64,000 nt of DNA from Orobanche coerulescens (lineage: Eukaryota; Streptophyta; Magnoliopsida; Lamiales; Orobanchaceae): positions 49,191,001 to 49,255,000 of the forward strand of contig CM065806.1 in the NCBI GenBank assembly GCA_033398695.1, read 5' to 3'. The notes under the pieces are model-generated. The model worked only from the letters and a program-made list of their open reading frames with translations, ran no database searches and was not told where the DNA came from. Position 1 is the stretch's first letter. The number at the start of each line of letters is the position of its first letter. Of the stretch, positions 1 through 10,231 are shown one piece after another. The position numbers and the translations under genes were made by a program.

Positions 1-1
1 T

Positions 2-262
2 CACAATGTGTTTCACGTATCCCAACTGCGGAATTATGTACCGGACCCCAGTCACGTCATTGATTTCGACGAGAGCGAGATAGCTAATGATGGTACCTTC
101 GAAGAGAGACCAATCAAGATACTTGAGAGCCGGATCAAACAATTGAGGAATAAACCAATACATTTGGTTAAAGTACAATGGTCACGACATGGAGTCGAGG
201 AGGCCACTTGGGAAACGGAGGACAGTATGAAGACTAGATATCCGGAGTTGTTTTCATCTTAA
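2..262 (+). CDS. Ty3/gypsy pol C-terminus with chromodomain (partial, element A1)
   Basis: This is the last part of a chromovirus polyprotein that begins left of the window. It reads open from base 2 to a TAA at 260-262, so the true start lies outside. The first residues (FHVSQLRNYVPDP) are the usual end of the integrase C-terminal domain. They are followed by a chromodomain-like stretch with KVQWSRHG and EEATWE, the aromatic and acidic positions typical of Tekay/Del-type chromodomains, which are thought to guide integration by binding histone marks. The homologous part of A2 (about 22780-23023) is broken by small changes, whereas this copy is intact. The stop is followed at once by the hairpin, polypurine tract and 3' LTR. 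The family assignment is firm and the clade is an inference. Confidence 0.9.
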   Translation, partial: HNVFHVSQLRNYVPDPSHVIDFDESEIANDGTFEERPIKILESRIKQLRNKPIHLVKVQWSRHGVEEATWETEDSMKTRYPELFSS

Positions 263-297
263 GTTTCGGGACGAAACTTCTTTTTAGGGAGGAAGGA
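261..297 (+). promoter_or_regulatory. Hairpin plus polypurine tract of A1
   Basis: The inverted repeat AAGTTTCG-GGA-CGAAACTT occupies 261-279. The purine-rich AGGGAGGAAGGA follows and ends directly at the LTR. The purine tract is the expected plus-strand primer for reverse transcription. The hairpin has no assigned role that I know of but recurs in A2, B1 and the C copies. Confidence 0.8.
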
Positions 298-449
298 TGT
301 AATACCCGAGATTTCTGTTATGTAATTGGAACTTGTGATATTGTAATGATTGTACTTTTGTCTGAGTACTATTCTCCGTATTTCATAATCCATTGTTGTC
401 GAGCGTATAATTTCGTGTATGTGATTTAAAGATTGAAATTCTGTGCATG

Positions 450-745
450 TAGCGCACGCTACAGGCTACGGGTAGCGTACGCTAACGAGGGTTCATAGCG
501 CACGCTACTGAGGGTCATTAGCGCACGCTATGCGTGGTCAAATTGATTGGGACGTGCGGTAGGTGAGATCTGGCCGGGGGACCCCTGTCGGATAGTGTCG
601 GGATGTACCTGGACGGCTTTCGGGGAAAAGCCGAGTCAACGCCTTAGCGCACACTACAGGTATATGCGTAGCGCACGCTAAGTGCCGAGTACAGTTTAGT
701 CAGTGAGCCGTTAGCGCACGCTACGAACAGGGTCTAGCACGCGCT
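450..745 (+). repeat. Palindrome cluster 1 in A1 LTR (TAGCGYRCGCTA)
   Basis: Copies of a 12-bp near-palindrome TAGCGCACGCTA lie at 450-461, 473-484 (fully palindromic, centre TA), 496-507, 519-530, 644-655 (one change), 669-680 and 712-723, with a weaker copy at about 733-746. The cluster ends about 13 bp before the TATA box, where U3 enhancers sit in LTRs. Both strands carry nearly the same word because the centre alternates CA/TG/TA. Confidence 0.85.
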
Positions 746-758
746 AATAATCATTTAT

Positions 759-766
759 TATAAATA
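759..766 (+). promoter_or_regulatory. TATA box of A1 LTR
   Basis: TATAAATA within the context TTATTATAAATAGGAC. The corresponding boxes in A2 are at 16373-16380 and 23518-23525. Transcription would start about 30 bp downstream. Confidence 0.7.
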
Positions 767-1429
767 GGACAGCATCCTATTCGTGATTTCAGTTCTTTCT
801 CCTCCCATAACCCGAACTGTTACACTTAGAACATAACTCCCTTCATCCTAAACACTTCGTATCAACCTCCTAGTTCGAGATTGAAGATCGTATATCATTG
901 GAGATTGGTGTTCAAGCCTTCGGTGTTGGATTGCTTCATTTTCCTCCGTGTTCTTCACTACTTTGAGGTAGGTGATTCTTCACCGATGTTAGTATGTTCT
1001 TAAGGACATTTGATCATGCTTTGATAGCAAGTTATTTCGTTTATAATCGGTCATCACATGTTAGAAGGATACTTTTGACGTATCGGCACTATATATCGTA
1101 TGAACCTTTGAACCATCTTATTATAAGGACTCCTAAGCATGTTCAAATCGATTTATGATCAGTGATCAGATACTACCCAGTTGCTACGTTTTTACAAGTT
1201 GGAATCATGTGTTTTGGAACGTAAGACGATCGGAACATAGATTATGTCTTGAAGATCATAGACGGATTAGGATATTGAGATGACTATCCGTATATTTGTA
1301 TCTCATAATCATAGAACTTCCACAAACCTTATTAGCATGTTATGATCGAGAATGACTTGTATTATCACGGTAGAATTCATGAGTTCTTCACCATTCAACC
1401 CAGCTGCCTATGATTCTGCCATGCAAGAT

Positions 1430-1625
1430 TAGCGCACGCTAACATGTGTGAGTTAACGTGCGCTATCGGGGTTCAATTAACGCACGATACGTACGTAGCG
1501 TACGTTATGAGACCAGCCGAGTCAGACTGTCAGTTCGTAACTAGCGCACGCTAGTCTTACACGATAGCGTACGCTAACAGGCCTGCGTAGCGCACGTTAC
1601 GTAGAGTACGTAGCGCACGCTAAGC
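1430..1625 (+). repeat. Palindrome cluster 2 in A1 LTR
   Basis: A second group of TAGCG..CGCTA and TAACG..CGTTA words (for example 1430-1441) lies about 660 bp downstream of the TATA box, in the transcribed part of the LTR. Mixed versions such as ACGTAGCGTACGTTA occur. The function is unknown. Confidence 0.75.
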
Positions 1626-2007
1626 AGTCCAGGCAGATTGTTTATTTGGAGCTTTTCGGCCGTAGACCGAATTGTTAGGCCATCGTTCGACTTGAGATGA
1701 TTTGTATATCGTTCCTTTTGTTAAGGTTCGAGCTTGTTACGTTGATCGAAGGAGGCGGCCTTTGAGTGTGTTGAGATCATCGAAGTATACCATTCTTGCC
1801 ATTTTCGAGCCAAGTATCATATGTCGAGTTCGATTTATATTGAATCTTTGATCATGCTTGTGGTTTTGTTCATATTGTTGAATATGAGATGTATTTCTGA
1901 AAATTCTCATGATATTGGTTGATTATTTGTTCGTATTGATGAACATATTGAAATGCATATGTGTATGCATAGTTGATTGATTTATGGTATAAATGATCCG
2001 AGGGGAT

Positions 2008-2182
2008 CATGAGGATCTATGCTGAGGGCGCTGGATCGAATGTCCACCATGCGTTGGTCCGACGGGATCATCATGGGGATCTATGCTGAGGGCGCTGGAT
2101 CGCTGGATGGGTTTTCCACCATGCGTTGGTCCGACGGGATCATCATGGGGATCTATGCTGAGGGCGCTGGATCGCTGGATTA
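2008..2182 (+). repeat. Tandem repeat in A1 LTR, about 62-73 bp unit
   Basis: Two full units and one partial unit share the core GGATCTATGCTGAGGGCGCT plus a segment with CCACCATGCGTTGGTCCGAC. The same unit occurs in opposite orientation in the B LTRs (7058-7165, 46430-46590, 59685-59852), so A and B LTRs are related. Confidence 0.85.
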
Positions 2183-2656
2183 CCTTGTATTGTGTTGATG
2201 GAATCGTGAGGATTCGCATCGTTGGATTCCGGTGGCTGAAGTCCGTTTTGTATGATTTATGATGCATTGATGATTTATTGTATGATGATACTTGTACTAG
2301 CATTGTTTTGCTAACCCCTTCGGGGGTGGACATTGTTTTGATGTTCAGGTAGCCGAGGAGCGGGGAGGCAACCACAGTACCGACAGGACGATGAAATGGC
2401 TCAGTGATGTGATTGGTGTTATTGTTATTGTGATTGGTCTTCTTGGATCGTTTAGTACTCTAGTACGTCAGTTTTAATAAAGTCAATTCGATATGGTTGT
2501 ATAAGTTAACTTATTTGATCGGTTGAATCAAATCTGTATTTGGACTTCAGTTGTACGATTGAATTATTTTTACACTTCTTTTAAAATTAGCCTTGTAAAT
2601 CCTTATCTAAAGGGTTTACGGCGCTGTAATTATTCCGAATATCTCGGGGTGTTACA

Positions 2657-3524
2657 CTCTCCATCTTCTTATTGTTAACAATGATCATCTTTCAGTGTTT
2701 GGAACCTCAAACTTCTCTATAAGAACTCTCTCTAACGAAATAAGGGAAGGAATGGCCGAATGAACATAATTCACATCTGCAATCATATATATACTGACTG
2801 TTATTATCGTGTGCTACCTTCACAAAATAATGTGCGCTATCGCAGTCCATAGGCTACTGCCTTGCTTCGTATAATGATTTACGTATGCAATGCCCATGCA
2901 ATAGCGTACGTAAATGCCTTTATTTACCGTACGCAAGTGTCCGACCATAGCGTGCGCTACTCATAGTTGACTCGTTTGTCTGTATACTTCGAAGACGGGT
3001 CCACACATCGAAAGCATCTGACAAGGATAAGATTCCCTTTGATCGATCTACAATTAGCGTGCGTTAAGCCTCATGCTTAGCGTGCGCTAATCCTTCGTAG
3101 CAAACATCCGTTGACCTTATCATAACATGCACCGAAGTAGCCGGGTCCACACGTAGATTCCCTCTGATTTATTCTGCACTAGCGTGCGCTATCCTTTGCC
3201 TTTAGCGTGTGCTAAACCTGCACGATTGCGTGCGCTAATAAGACTATACTTAGCCATTTTCAGCTATTCTTGTCCAACGTCTCAACATACAGAATATGAA
3301 CATACGGCATACCGAATACATATACTCCTTCCAACAATATTCTCATATGCTACACCCGACACACAATATCTTCAAATACAATTGTCAACCAAATGCAGAA
3401 ATTATACCAATACAAATGTCTCAGTCCTTCATTTATTTTATCCATACTGTACAGATTCCACGCTGTCAACATAACTCGGATAAAATAACATTAAACAATA
3501 GTAGTAGAAATTCTAGATATTACA
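2657..3524 (-). repeat. 3' LTR of B1, truncated by A1 insertion
   Basis: On the minus strand it starts TGTAATATCTAGAATTTC at 3524. It matches 8543-9433 of the complete B1 LTR throughout, including the palindromes (about 2800-3240) and TATA-like TATATATA (about 2786-2793). The rest of this LTR should lie left of the window. Confidence 0.85.
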
Positions 3525-3563
3525 TACTACACCACTTAAAATGAGTTTCGTCCTCGAAACTTG
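3525..3563 (-). promoter_or_regulatory. Hairpin and polypurine tract of B1
   Basis: The inverted repeat AGTTTCG / CGAAACT (3544-3561) and a purine-rich stretch on the minus strand lie next to the 3' LTR start. This is the same arrangement as in A and C, with a diverged loop and one unpaired base. Confidence 0.65.
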
Positions 3564-6024
3564 CAATCCCTCATAGAAAAACTAACAAATCATTCAACCA
3601 AAATACTCTGAAACCATCACAACAACGATCAATCATCATCATTAACAAATAACCAAAACAGTACTCTTACATATGCGCCAAGTCGACGGTCTCCTGAGAT
3701 ACTAGCAAGTGACTCCACCGTAAAGCCTCAATACTCTTACAATCACAATTACGTGAGTCTCAACAAAATATATCATCTTCAGATGAAATAATCTATCCGT
3801 TTCAAATCCTGTTTGCCAGATTATGAGTCAAGTCCCAATTCCGATAAAACGAATAATACACGATACATCTATGAAACGACTGCCAAAATAATGACACAAA
3901 TTTCGAAACATCGACACCAAATTCAAACGCTCATATGATAATTAACAATGATCAATCAGCAACTTAACCGAGAATATCATCAACATGATAACTCCAATAT
4001 GACCAACCAAAGGTCAAAACATAATCGAGTATATCATCAACATGATAAACTCTAATATGACCATCCAAAGGTCAAAACACAACCGAGTATATCATCAATA
4101 TGATAAATTCCAATATCATCAATGAACGATCAACAATAATCGGGAATACCCTCACACGGTAAGCTCCAACATGATCAACACAGAACCGCAGAAACAGATA
4201 TACGAAAGAATAATATTCTCAAAACGTTATACCAATCACATACAATGGATATCATAGAAATACACCCGACTGGTGAACATACCCCTCAGCATACAAACAA
4301 CCAATCACAAACCGACGAACATACCCAATCATACATGGAGTGGGAACGATCAATCAATATCCAAAACAACCATCCTGGGGTCACCATCCCTAAATCCACA
4401 CTTACAAAGGAATCATTCAAAAATCACTATGGTAAAATCGTACTACTACCATACCAACGGAATCACATAGCACATATGTCCCGGTTTCAAAAAATCCAAA
4501 GTTCCAAAATCATATTTTGTGCATGAATCTGCAACACGCAGCATATTTCTCTTGTGTGATCAATCAACCGATCATCCCTGGATAACCAAACTACCATACT
4601 GAAGTTCGAATCTCTATTCATCGTAACATACTGATGTTTTATCCAGTTTGTGAGTCACACTCATAACTTCACCATGATATGCACTATGCACTAAATGCAT
4701 ATGTATATCAATCATATTTTCAAAACCAGTTTGAAATCATATAGTCTCGCTAAGAAGACAAATTTTCGAAAGTTCTTTCAAAAATTTCAAATTTCCAAAA
4801 CATAAATTTTGGTAAGACCACAGAATCAATTTTCGAAAAATTAAATCGGCTAGCTGGTGTCAAGTTTCTCGATGAAAATTCTTTTCGAATACACACGATT
4901 AAATAAAATGAAATTATGCAAATGCTCGGCTATATCCATACGTCTGTATACCAATTCAGTTCGTCACCAATTCCACTGACATTCCATCGGAAAACCACAC
5001 GATAGAGTTCCATAATCTTAATGTATAAATTCCGATAAAAACTCCTTTTTCCACATATGGCTCGCAACGTCGACCATTATCCCATCCTGGATCACCTCAA
5101 CCATGCTATGACAAAACTTTGAATAATCAATAAATCAAACACAACGAAAGACTACCTGAGAAGTCTCATTTGAACAAATAAATCACAACCCCGAAAGGTA
5201 GTAATAAAATAGATAAACGATTGGTAAGGTGTTTTACAAATCTCGGGAGTTTTAGAAAACAGAAAAGCCTTTTGAAATATTAGGGTCTCAGCCCATATCT
5301 CGTTACACATTACAAGAAGTTTTTTAAAAAAAGGTAGAAAACCCTTTTTGGACCCTAAGTCGTGAGTTATAAAACTATTTCAAAATCGATTAGGTCTCGG
5401 CCAAAAAATTATTTTCCGTAAAACATCCGTGAAATATTCATTTTGAAAAGCATCAGTTTCATATATCTCAAAATGAACTAACATGACTACATGTTCTTCA
5501 CAACAATCCACAGTCCTCCTCCCGAATACACAACTCCATTTTCAAAATTTAACCGACATATTGATTGCCAAAATCATAACTTCTCAAGATCATTAATCCT
5601 GTCCCAACTCTGTCACCTTATACTGTAACGCATAATATTCTGCTGAATCTCAAAGCATATCAACTTAGAACAGCAATAAATCTAATGCAATTCAAGAATC
5701 CAAATACTTACAGATCGTGAAGCCGACGATTCCCCATGATACTGGCACATGTCTCAACTCTAGAAAATACTCGACACAAACATTTACAAAACACACGTTT
5801 TGCAAACTCAGTTCAACTCGAGAACACAACACATATCTATCCGGAGAAACACGTTAGTATCATTTGGAAAAGTTTACAACGACCCCAGTACCACACTGGT
5901 AATTCACATATCGCACTAGCCCAAGTGAACAACAAAATCTAGGGCTCTAGTATTAGTCAATCGACATCTCGAATGACGCAACAAAACACGGCCCAACTCG
6001 ACCCGACTGCCTAGGTTTTCACAA
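3564..6024 (-). other. Non-coding internal region of B1
   Basis: About 2.5 kb without a plausible gene. It includes repeats of about 50-55 bp at about 3960-4150 (GAGTATATCATCAACATGAT and variants). Its 4180-6024 part is homologous to 56755-58608 of B2, which confirms it as the body of the family. Confidence 0.7.
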
Positions 6025-6041
6025 CCTAAGCTCCGATACCA
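6025..6041 (-). promoter_or_regulatory. Primer binding site of B1 (initiator tRNA-Met type)
   Basis: On the minus strand TGGTATCGGAGCTTAGG lies six bases inside the 5' LTR end. It matches the common plant site TGGTATCAGAGC except for one base. Confidence 0.75.
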
Positions 6042-7057
6042 TATTCTGTAACACCCCTAGAGCCATCCAGGAATATTACAGCACCATGGGCCCCGAGACG
6101 GAACCCACGAGGCTGAAAGATAGATTTACAAATATTTACAAACGCCTAAGAGGCGAACGACGGTACTATCTTTAAAAAACATTCGAAGACTTAATAAAAT
6201 CCGTTTATCAAAACCGTCGTAAAATCTCATTTGAAACCACATGACTCGAAATGCCAAAACTCATTAAGCTATCGCTTACACGTAACAACAGAATAGTTTA
6301 GAAAACTATTGCCAAAGTAACCTAAGTTACCAGATACCAAAAGGCCATTTAAAAATACTCACGCAGCGGAATACAACAACTGATCAGGAAACTCAATACA
6401 CAATTACATGCCCTAGCCAGTATCCTCTGGGAAGCTCATCTCTCTACGACCACTACAAGCTTGATATCCAAAGAACCTAAAAGAAATCCCACGACGGGGT
6501 CAGCCATAATATCCAACAATGATAACCATCACATCATGTCAATAATTACAAACCAATGAGATACTAAGTAAGAATACTACCGATGTAATTTTACCGCCAT
6601 AACTTTACGAAAATCCACGATTCGTATCCTTAACAATACAATAAGCTAGTATCAAAATATTTGTGCTATATCTCAACATGCCCAAGGTTCTCAAAACATT
6701 ATCATAACTCACTGTTACGAAATTCACTAACTCTGTCCAACCCAATCCGTCGGGTAACATCATCACATCTCAACACGATAATCGATTGTCCATCAAAGAC
6801 AAATACCAAAGGAAATACGGAACATACCTCAAGATATGAAATGCCACGACGAAATCACGTCACTCTAATCCAAGATCAGATCAACACAACATACGGACAC
6901 AGTCCTAACACAAGACCTACAAATGCATACTCATATGACAACGTCAATATGCTCTCATCAATAATAACAATGTATACTTATGGCAAACCCATAATATACA
7001 TATGCACAACAACAACACATGGTAATCCAACGATCCACCGCACACCGCTATAGATTC

Positions 7058-7165
7058 CTATGATGATCCCGTCGGACCAACGCATGGTGGAATTACCTGT
7101 CCAGCAATCCAGCGCACACAACTATAGATTCCCATGATGATCCCGTCGGACCAACGCATGGTGGA
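7058..7165 (-). repeat. Tandem repeat in B1 LTR
   Basis: Two partly diverged units contain, on the plus strand, GATGATCCCGTCGGACCAAC. They are the reverse complement of the A1 LTR unit at 2008-2182. Confidence 0.75.
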
Positions 7166-7903
7166 CATACGACAACAATGCACAAATGCATATTAGCAAC
7201 AATACACAAATGCATGACAACAACAATACATGAATGTATCACTAGATGATCGACACAAAACGACAAAAATGATTAGAGTACTTGCCCTGAGTCCTTCGAG
7301 AGCGATCTCAATGTCAAAAACCATCACTGACGGTTATCCTCCATATTCGACGGTCCAAAATGTCACGAACGGTAGATAATTCATATCTTCGTCTATACCA
7401 CAATGTATCCTCGATACCCAAGTATACCAATAATAAAAGTAAATCATATACATTATGATTTAAATTCCCAAAATCTGAAAACAACGTACAATCCCAAATC
7501 TCCAGTGTTCACAATTATAATCATTACTATACGAATTATAAACGAATGAAATCGAAACCATTCATTAAATATTATAAACTGTGCAAGTAATAACTTGCCT
7601 CCATACTGATGAAGCCGTTACCAATTCCATTGCCTTCGTCTACGAACTCCTCAGCTCCGACCAAAGCAATCCACGAACATTCTCGAACACGACCGCAAAG
7701 CATGATTCTAATCACCGATCAATAATCTCAACCTATTATGATAGTCGATTAACACACATTCGATAATAATCAATTCCCGATATAACCAATCAATCAAACT
7801 CAACAGTTCAATAATATCTCGATTAACCACTAGTCTGAACAATCCAACTCAATCCATTACGAACTCACAACCGTAATACAATTATGTACACTGTCTGTTG
7901 ACA

Positions 7904-7986
7904 TAGCGCACGTTAATCACTTAACGTAGCGTGCGCTAAGTCGCTTCCATTAGCGTGCGCTAGCCAGTAACACTAGCGTGCGCTAA
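7904..7986 (-). repeat. Palindrome cluster 2 in B1 LTR
   Basis: Four words of the TAGCGTGCGCTA type (some written TAGCGCACGTTA) lie within about 85 bp, on the transcribed side of the TATA box. B2 has the same group at about 47415-47500. Confidence 0.75.
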
Positions 7987-8668
7987 TGACATGCAGTTGC
8001 ATGCATTTCAGGTACCGATCAACATATGGCGATTACGAATACTAGTGTAAATGAAATCATACTCCAAGATCAATCACAATCTTTCCAGATTCAATCTCGG
8101 TATCATACTCACATGATATATACCATTAATCAATCATCAATCAACATGACTTAATCCTAGATATGAACCTTTCATCTTCATATCTAAAACACCGATAATT
8201 CAACATACAATCGTCTTTCTATGGTATATTCATCAATAAGTTCTTCAAGAACACCAAGTGATTCGAAACAATGTTCATAATCATCAAAGCAACATAATCT
8301 AACATCCTTTAACATGTAAATAATCATACGATTCATAATCCAAGTCATATACATCCATTAAACCTCATATAACATCATCACATGATAATCCAACATACTC
8401 CCTCCCAGGTAATCATCCTTTAAAACGAAACACTAACAAAAGGGATACGAAAATTACCTTGTAGACGAACCATGAAGAAGAACAATCGAATTCCATTCCA
8501 AGAATCATTAATAATCTTCAAGAACAAGGCTTTAATCCATGCTCTCCATCTTATTATTGTTAAGAATGATCATCTTTCAGTGTTTGGAACCTCAAACTTC
8601 TCTCTAAGAACTCTCTCTATCGAAATAAGGGAAGGAATGACCGAATGAACATAATTCACATCTGCAAT

Positions 8669-9137
8669 CATATATATACTGACTGTTATTAGCATGCGCT
8701 ACCTCCACAAAATAATGTGCGCTAACGCAGTCCAGAGGCTACTGCCTTGCTTCGTACAATGATTTATGTACGCAATGCCCATGCAATAGCGTACGTAAAT
8801 GCCTCTATTTAGCGTACGCAAGTGTCCGACCATAGCGTGCGCTACTCATAGTTGACTCGTTTGTCTGTATGCTCCGAAGATGGGCCCACATGCCGAAAGC
8901 ATCTGACAAGGATAAGATTCCCTTTGACCGATCTACAATTAGCGTGCGTTAAGCCTCATGTTTAGCGTGCGCTAATCCTTCGTAGCAAACATCTGTTGAC
9001 CTTATCGGAACATACGCCGAAGTAGCCGGGTCCACACGTAGATTCCCTCTGATTTGTTCTGCACTATCGTGCGCTATCCTTTGCCTTTAGCGTGCACTAA
9101 ACCTGCACGATAGCGTACGCTGTTCTTGAATATTAGC
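8669..9137 (-). promoter_or_regulatory. B1 U3: TATA box and palindrome cluster 1
   Basis: TATATATA (about 8669-8680) is followed on its upstream side, towards 9137, by about ten TAGCGTGCGCTA-like words, including the variants AGCGTACG and TAGCGTACGCT. The closest is about 12 bp from the TATA box, as in A1. Confidence 0.65.
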
Positions 9138-9433
9138 GTGCGCTAATAAGGCTATACTTAGCCATTTTCAGCTATTCTTGTCCAACGTCTCAACATACAG
9201 AATACGAACATATGGCATACCGAATACATATACTCCTTCCAACAATATTCTCATATGCTACGCCCGACACACAATATCTTCAAATACAACTGTCAACCAA
9301 ATGCAGTAATTATATCAATACAGATGTCTCAGTCCTTCATTTATTTTATCCATACTGTACAGATTCCACGTTGTACAACATAACTCGGATAAAATAACAT
9401 TAAACAATAGTAGTAGAAATTCTGAATATTACA

Positions 9434-9795
9434 ATCCTCACTACATAACATGCGCTATCGACTTCCTAGCCCAAGGCAGTAGCTTCTGCCTCACCTCTGG
9501 ATCCTCCGTTAGTGTGCGCTAACGGAGCCTTAGCGTGCACTAGTAAGGCATAGTAGCGCGCGCTATCCAAGCACCTAACGTGCGCTATTCCTACTGTACA
9601 GGCGATAGGACATCACCAAAAACTCATCACAACAACGATACCTGCCAACGGAACGACAATCACGCAACAAATCTGAATCGCAACCAATATACGGCAATGC
9701 ATGACACACAATCATAAAGGCACGAACAACATATAATCCACTAAACCGAAGAAAAATTCAACGCAACCGGAAACGAAAATCTCGGGTATTACATA
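9434..9795 (-). repeat. Partial LTR of another family (E)
   Basis: On the minus strand it starts TGTAATACCCGAGATTTTCG at 9795 and runs to 9434, where B1 interrupts it. It differs from the A and C LTRs soon after the first 20 bases. It carries palindromes at about 9450-9590. The remainder is presumably left of the window, beyond B1. Confidence 0.6.
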
Positions 9796-10220
9796 CACCT
9801 GGTCGAAAATCGAAGGTGCTTGAAATTAGCATCCTCGATTTCCTGTTTAGGCATCAGGCGACGCGACGTCGTTCCTCGAAGCGGTTTCATTTTTCCCTTC
9901 AAAATCTGACCACCCTTTGCTTGTTCTAATTGTCGACGATGGTGAATTGGGGACCTCATCTTCGAGAAAGTGTGATTTCCACACTGACTACTACGAGGAC
10001 AGGATTTTGAATGGTTACCCCAACTTCGATTGGGTTTGTCCTGAAAGTGAATTTGACCGGTTGACTTTGAATTACACCTCTGATATCACATCGGCGCCGA
10101 AAGAGGCGGTCCACAGCCACCGGGGGACATTCATTGTGGTCGTCGATTCTTTGATAGAATGGCCGGTTCCCAAGGAACCCGGCGGTACCAACGTCTGCCT
10201 CCGCAAATTCGACTCCGCCT
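9796..10220. other. Gene-like insert between LTR E and the C internal region
   Basis: This segment has no equivalent in the second C copy, where the hairpin and the next LTR-like start occur instead (25401-25444). It joins C within the hairpin: both copies share CCGAAACTTAAAATAAAAC from 10221, but to the left they differ completely. Its composition is more gene-like (GC near 50%) than its surroundings. It looks like captured host sequence or a remnant of another element. Confidence 0.5.
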
Positions 10221-10231
10221 CCGAAACTTAA
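9917..10231 (+). CDS. Unrecognised 104-residue ORF in captured fragment
   Basis: I do not recognise this protein. The ORF lies on the plus strand, antisense to the surrounding elements. Its first codon is TTG-like context rather than a clear plant start; stops lie upstream in the same frame at about 9821. The composition is globular: acidic start (VDDGEL), an aromatic Asp/Tyr-rich segment (DYYEDRILNGYPNFDWVCPE) and a hydrophobic segment (GTFIVVVDSLIEWPVP). It has none of the low-complexity character of the chance ORFs nearby. The last few codons run into the C hairpin, so the C-terminus is chimeric. It may be an exon fragment of a host gene carried by a retroelement, or part of an unknown transposon protein. 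Expression as it stands is doubtful. Confidence 0.3.
   Translation: MLVLIVDDGELGTSSSRKCDFHTDYYEDRILNGYPNFDWVCPESEFDRLTLNYTSDITSAPKEAVHSHRGTFIVVVDSLIEWPVPKEPGGTNVCLRKFDSASET

Larger units (their letters stand above)
298..2656 (+). repeat. 3' LTR of gypsy element A1 (2359 bp)
   Basis: It starts TGTAATACCCGAG right after the polypurine tract and ends CTCGGGGTGTTACA. The same ends bound both LTRs of A2. The LTR contains, in order, a palindrome cluster, a TATA box, a second palindrome cluster, a tandem repeat, a GC stem-loop (about 2314-2328) and a 30-bp end module beginning TGTAATTATTCC at 2627. It is inserted in the 3' LTR of B1: the sequence at 2657 continues at the point matching about 8543 of B1's other LTR. 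The expected target duplication CTCTC (2657-2661) cannot be checked because the left flank is outside the window. Confidence 0.9.
2657..9433 (-). mobile_element. Large non-autonomous LTR element B1 (no gag-pol)
   Basis: Read on the minus strand this is a complete 5' LTR (9433 to 6047), a primer site (6041-6025), about 2.5 kb of non-coding internal sequence, a hairpin/polypurine tract (about 3562-3525) and a 3' LTR (3524 to 2657) cut by A1. No protein-coding domain is visible; the short ORFs are chance. The size and lack of genes fit a LARD-type element that depends on an autonomous gypsy. LTR ends, primer site and tandem repeat match A closely enough to propose A as the helper. Confidence 0.8.
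6047..9433 (-). repeat. 5' LTR of B1 (complete, 3387 bp)
   Basis: On the minus strand it begins TGTAATATTCAGAATTTC at 9433 and ends GGGGTGTTACA at 6047. In transcription order it has palindrome cluster 1 (about 9137-8692), TATA-like TATATATA (8669-8680), cluster 2 (about 7986-7904), a tandem repeat (7165-7058) and a 34-bp end module (6080-6047). Its order of parts equals that of the A and D LTRs. Confidence 0.85.

Noticed and set aside
2007..2375. 122-residue minus-strand ORF, and similar short ORFs in B LTRs (6661-7053, 59655-59882)
   Set aside because: They follow tandem units in LTRs and lack any recognised domain.
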